DNA of 48,604 nt from Phoronis australis (Eukaryota > Phoronida > Phoronidae), in assembly GCA_002633005.1 (NCBI GenBank), contig NMRA01000618.1, forward strand, positions 1-48,604, read 5' to 3'. Positions 45,941 to 48,604 of the stretch are shown one piece after another. Position numbers and translations under genes: made by a program. The notes beneath the pieces are model-generated. The model was not told the origin of the DNA and searched no databases. It saw only the letters and a program-made list of their open reading frames with translations. Within the stretch, counting starts at the first letter, position 1, and every line of letters starts with the position of its first letter.

Positions 45941-46564
45941 GTAAGTCAACGGACGACTCGATATTCTGCAGGTGTTGCTAATGAAGAGAAGTCTTTTTGA
46001 GATTTGAATAGCTAGAGAGTATGAACCAGTTTGTTACCATGGTTGTGTTCCTGTGATAAGGGACACTCACATAATCACCATAATGTGGTCATTTCCACAG
46101 GAAGGTCTCTTGCTTCACTCGCGACACCTAGTGATTTTCTAGTTTGCTATTAGGAGACACTGCTTTATTTTGGTGGCGGTTTTCTTGTAATGTAGTGAGC
46201 TTACACAAGTTGGGTGCTCGCCTAAATTGGGTAAGCTTATCCATGGTTTCGATGCCCCTCAATACGAGATAAGCTGGATTTTGCTTTACTCAGATTTAAT
46301 GTCTTTTGGTACAATAGGATCCGACTTGTGGAAATTTGACATTTTATAAGAAATAGAAATTGAAATTTTTGAGAGTTCGTTTGGCTTTTCCTGGCTAAAC
46401 TGTGAGAGTAATCCCGTCTCGGAAGATTTTCGTCTTTTAACAACAGCTGTGGTCACAGTTCTGTCGCTAGGTAATGTGAAGATCAATCAGATATACGAGT
46501 GCTTGCCAGACTGTAGGCTTCCTCACCACAATTTTTAAACCTTTTACCTTTTCTAATTTATCCC
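45941..46564. other. Flank or intron after the isolated exon, nothing recognised
   Basis: An acceptor-like tttccacag at about 46092-46100 is followed in phase 0 by only 13 codons (EGLLLHSRHLVIF) and a stop. That could be an alternative terminal exon or chance. Confidence 0.2.
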
Positions 46565-46629
46565 AAGTTAGGCCATATCTTTGCAAGCTAGGAATCAAAG
46601 TTAGGCCATATCCTTGCAAGCTAGGAATC
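46565..46629. repeat. 33-bp tandem duplication (two copies)
   Basis: AAGTTAGGCCATATCTTTGC and the following bases repeat after 33 bp with one T/C difference. Confidence 0.9.
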
Positions 46630-48095
46630 GTTTAATTTGGTAATTTAGCAGTGTTGGTATTTCATGTATTTTACCCTGTGTTGTTGAAACTGGGGAATTT
46701 TGAGTTACTGCACGCATCTCATTTGTTCATCAGATCACTAGTTAAGATTTTGTACAATAGGTGGTGTAGTGTAATCATTGACTCAGTTGCTTTTCAAATA
46801 GTTGTGCAATGATTTCAGACTTGAAGAATATGATTTGCCTGAATTGGTTTCCATTAATTATTGTTACGTATGTCGTGGAACTTAAGTCGGCCATGGATCA
46901 GTTAGGAAATAGTTATGAAATTCTTCTCTTGACTAGTTACTTATGATCCATTTCCAGTAGTTAGCCTTCTGTCTGTGTTTGAGTTGTGGGAAGGATATGT
47001 GAATCAGAGTTATGGATTATTTTAATTCGATTTAGAGTGATTTTAACAGTAACCAGTTGATAAGTACATCCTGTTTGATAAAATTTAGGAATTCACGTTT
47101 ACCTTAGGGACTACGCGCACGTTTCAATGATTTAAACAGTACAGTCATTTTCAGTGTTTACAGAACATGTTTGAGTTAACACCTTGAGGTCTTTTTCCTG
47201 AAAAGTGACTAAGAATTTAAGACGGAAATTTGGTCTTATGTCCCTCACGTCTATTTCTGAAAAGGAATTGTAGCTCACTCTAGCAAACAAATGTAGCATC
47301 TCCTAATACATCCATAGTTGTTACTAATTGAGAAATTTGTACAAATTATTTCCAGGCAGTCATCTGCTGTTAATAATTACATGATAAAACCTTTATTTTG
47401 CAATTGTGAAGCAGGGTTGTAAGACCAAATTTTAGATGAAACGGAACACTATCGAGAAATTGAAATATCAAGGAGTGGGCATTAAACAAGATGCGACACA
47501 ACATAATTGGCTTGAAAGTGAGGTTTCTGAAATGTATGGGGTTGGCATGAGCCTGTGGAATGGCTAAAGTAGAGTTTTGTTCTTCAGATTCACAAAATGA
47601 TGTTGTCCCTGTTCTGAAATCACTCACTTACAGAAGAATGTTACAGAATTATGAATAACATGACTTTTCTTCATGGACATTTTTAATAATACATTAAAAT
47701 CCACGAGGTTGTATATTTGGACATAACCAATCTGAGATTGGTACCCAGTTCTTTTATAAAAGGCTGACCTTGTGCGAAGTGTGTGCCTCAATATTTGGAT
47801 CGAATTAATCATGAAGCCAGCCATTAGGCATTTACCATGATAACACTCGTTTTGTGTTACCAAGAACTTACAAACCTTCTGCTTGTCAACAAAGGTGTTA
47901 GAAAACTGCTCCCTTTATTGGGACTTAAGTCTGAAATTGGAAAAGTGTGGCATTAAAATAGGTTAGTTATGGAACGCGCGAGTGCATTGCAGATCAGCTG
48001 TCGGTTCTGGCTGTTCAGTTGAGAACTCAAAATATGTTAAAATGGCAACAAAGAGGGACAAAATGTAATATTAAAGTGACATTCTCAGAGAGAAA
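46630..48095. other. AT-rich stretch, nothing recognised
   Basis: Short open frames only; no domain, RNA gene or delimited repeat seen. Confidence 0.4.
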
Positions 48096-48099
48096 AGTG

Positions 48100-48604
48100 A
48101 TTTTTGTGCGCCCACATATTTATATGTGGACGCATTATGCCGTCATCTCTGTCCGTCCGTCCGGGCGGCGTCCGTCCGGCGTCCGTCGTCCACTGCTTTA
48201 TCTCCAAAACCCTTTGACATACGTTCATGAAATTTGGCACATATGGGACGGCATGTGTGAACTTTCAGACGGATCCGACTACCGGTGTGCCCTTTAGTGG
48301 CAATTTTAGTTTCTTACGCTTACCTTTGTATCTTCAAAAGTCCTGAACGGATTTTCATGAAATTTTGTATGTAGCCACCTATCAGTGAGATGACCTATCC
48401 TCCCGTTTTCGGATGGATTCGACATAGTTTGCACCACCTAGTGGCCATTTTTAGTGTTTTCGAGTCTGTTTTTGTGCGTCCACCCCTCTATAAACCAAAC
48501 CGCTCAAAGGATGATTGTGAAATTGGCATGTATATGCTTACTATGTAGAGGACAGTTGACGATGATTTTCCGACGATTTCGACTACTGATGCGCCTCCTA
48601 GTGG
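48100..48604. repeat. Interspersed/tandem repeat with GTCCGTCCG tract and CTAGTGGC-ended units, running off the window
   Basis: Starts near a hairpin CCACATATTTATATGTGG (about 48113-48130), then a GTCCGTCC-rich tract (48150-48190). Three units of roughly 130-150 bp follow, each with TGAAATTTGGCAC-like and TTCGACTAC/GCCACCTAGTGG-like parts. The third is cut by the window end. Confidence 0.7.

Overview
This is a eukaryotic, animal-type genomic window: AT-rich, with long gene-poor stretches, introns of about 0.3 to 4.9 kb with GT-AG borders, degenerate non-LTR retrotransposons, MITE-like inverted-repeat elements, tRNA-derived sequences and many short minisatellites. The one gene I can reconstruct completely is an orthologue of syntaxin-binding protein 1 (Munc18-1/UNC-18/ROP). 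Together with the repeat types this points to a bilaterian invertebrate, probably marine. I cannot fix the phylum from sequence alone.

Layout. 1-9 kb is transposon territory. It holds a decayed LINE with a MITE inserted in its reverse transcriptase region, two C/G-rich foldback elements (one with an N at 3002), a second copy of the MITE, a 33-bp GACGTTGG repeat and a second decayed LINE. 9-12.2 kb is the region downstream of the main gene and carries a 20-bp minisatellite. 12,227-31,708 (minus strand) is the STXBP1/Munc18 gene: 15 coding exons joining to 1,764 nt, 587 residues plus stop. All phases agree and every intron is GT-AG. The introns hold several minisatellites and a terminal-inverted-repeat element. 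31.8-36 kb holds a long inverted repeat, a young MITE in an older relative of that repeat, and a tRNA-like sequence. 36-45 kb is mostly featureless, with a perfect 39-bp palindrome near 40.85 kb. Near 45.8 kb one well-formed plus-strand coding exon belongs to a gene not otherwise visible. The window ends in a dispersed/tandem repeat starting near 48.1 kb.

Two single-N positions (14,730 and 30,683) are each flanked by direct copies whose ends meet exactly at the N. The left contig's tail is repeated at the right contig's head (626 bp, and about 1.17/1.15 kb). I read these as unmerged overlapping contigs, probably two haplotypes, not biological duplications. The second one doubles exon 1 of the STXBP1 gene and the first doubles part of exon 13.

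I did not find convincing evidence of a new biological system. The most interesting gene-level signal is a set of decayed copies of STXBP1 exon 12 inside the neighbouring intron. The other points worth a second look are the assembly duplications, the perfect palindrome, the long inverted repeat and the orphan exon.
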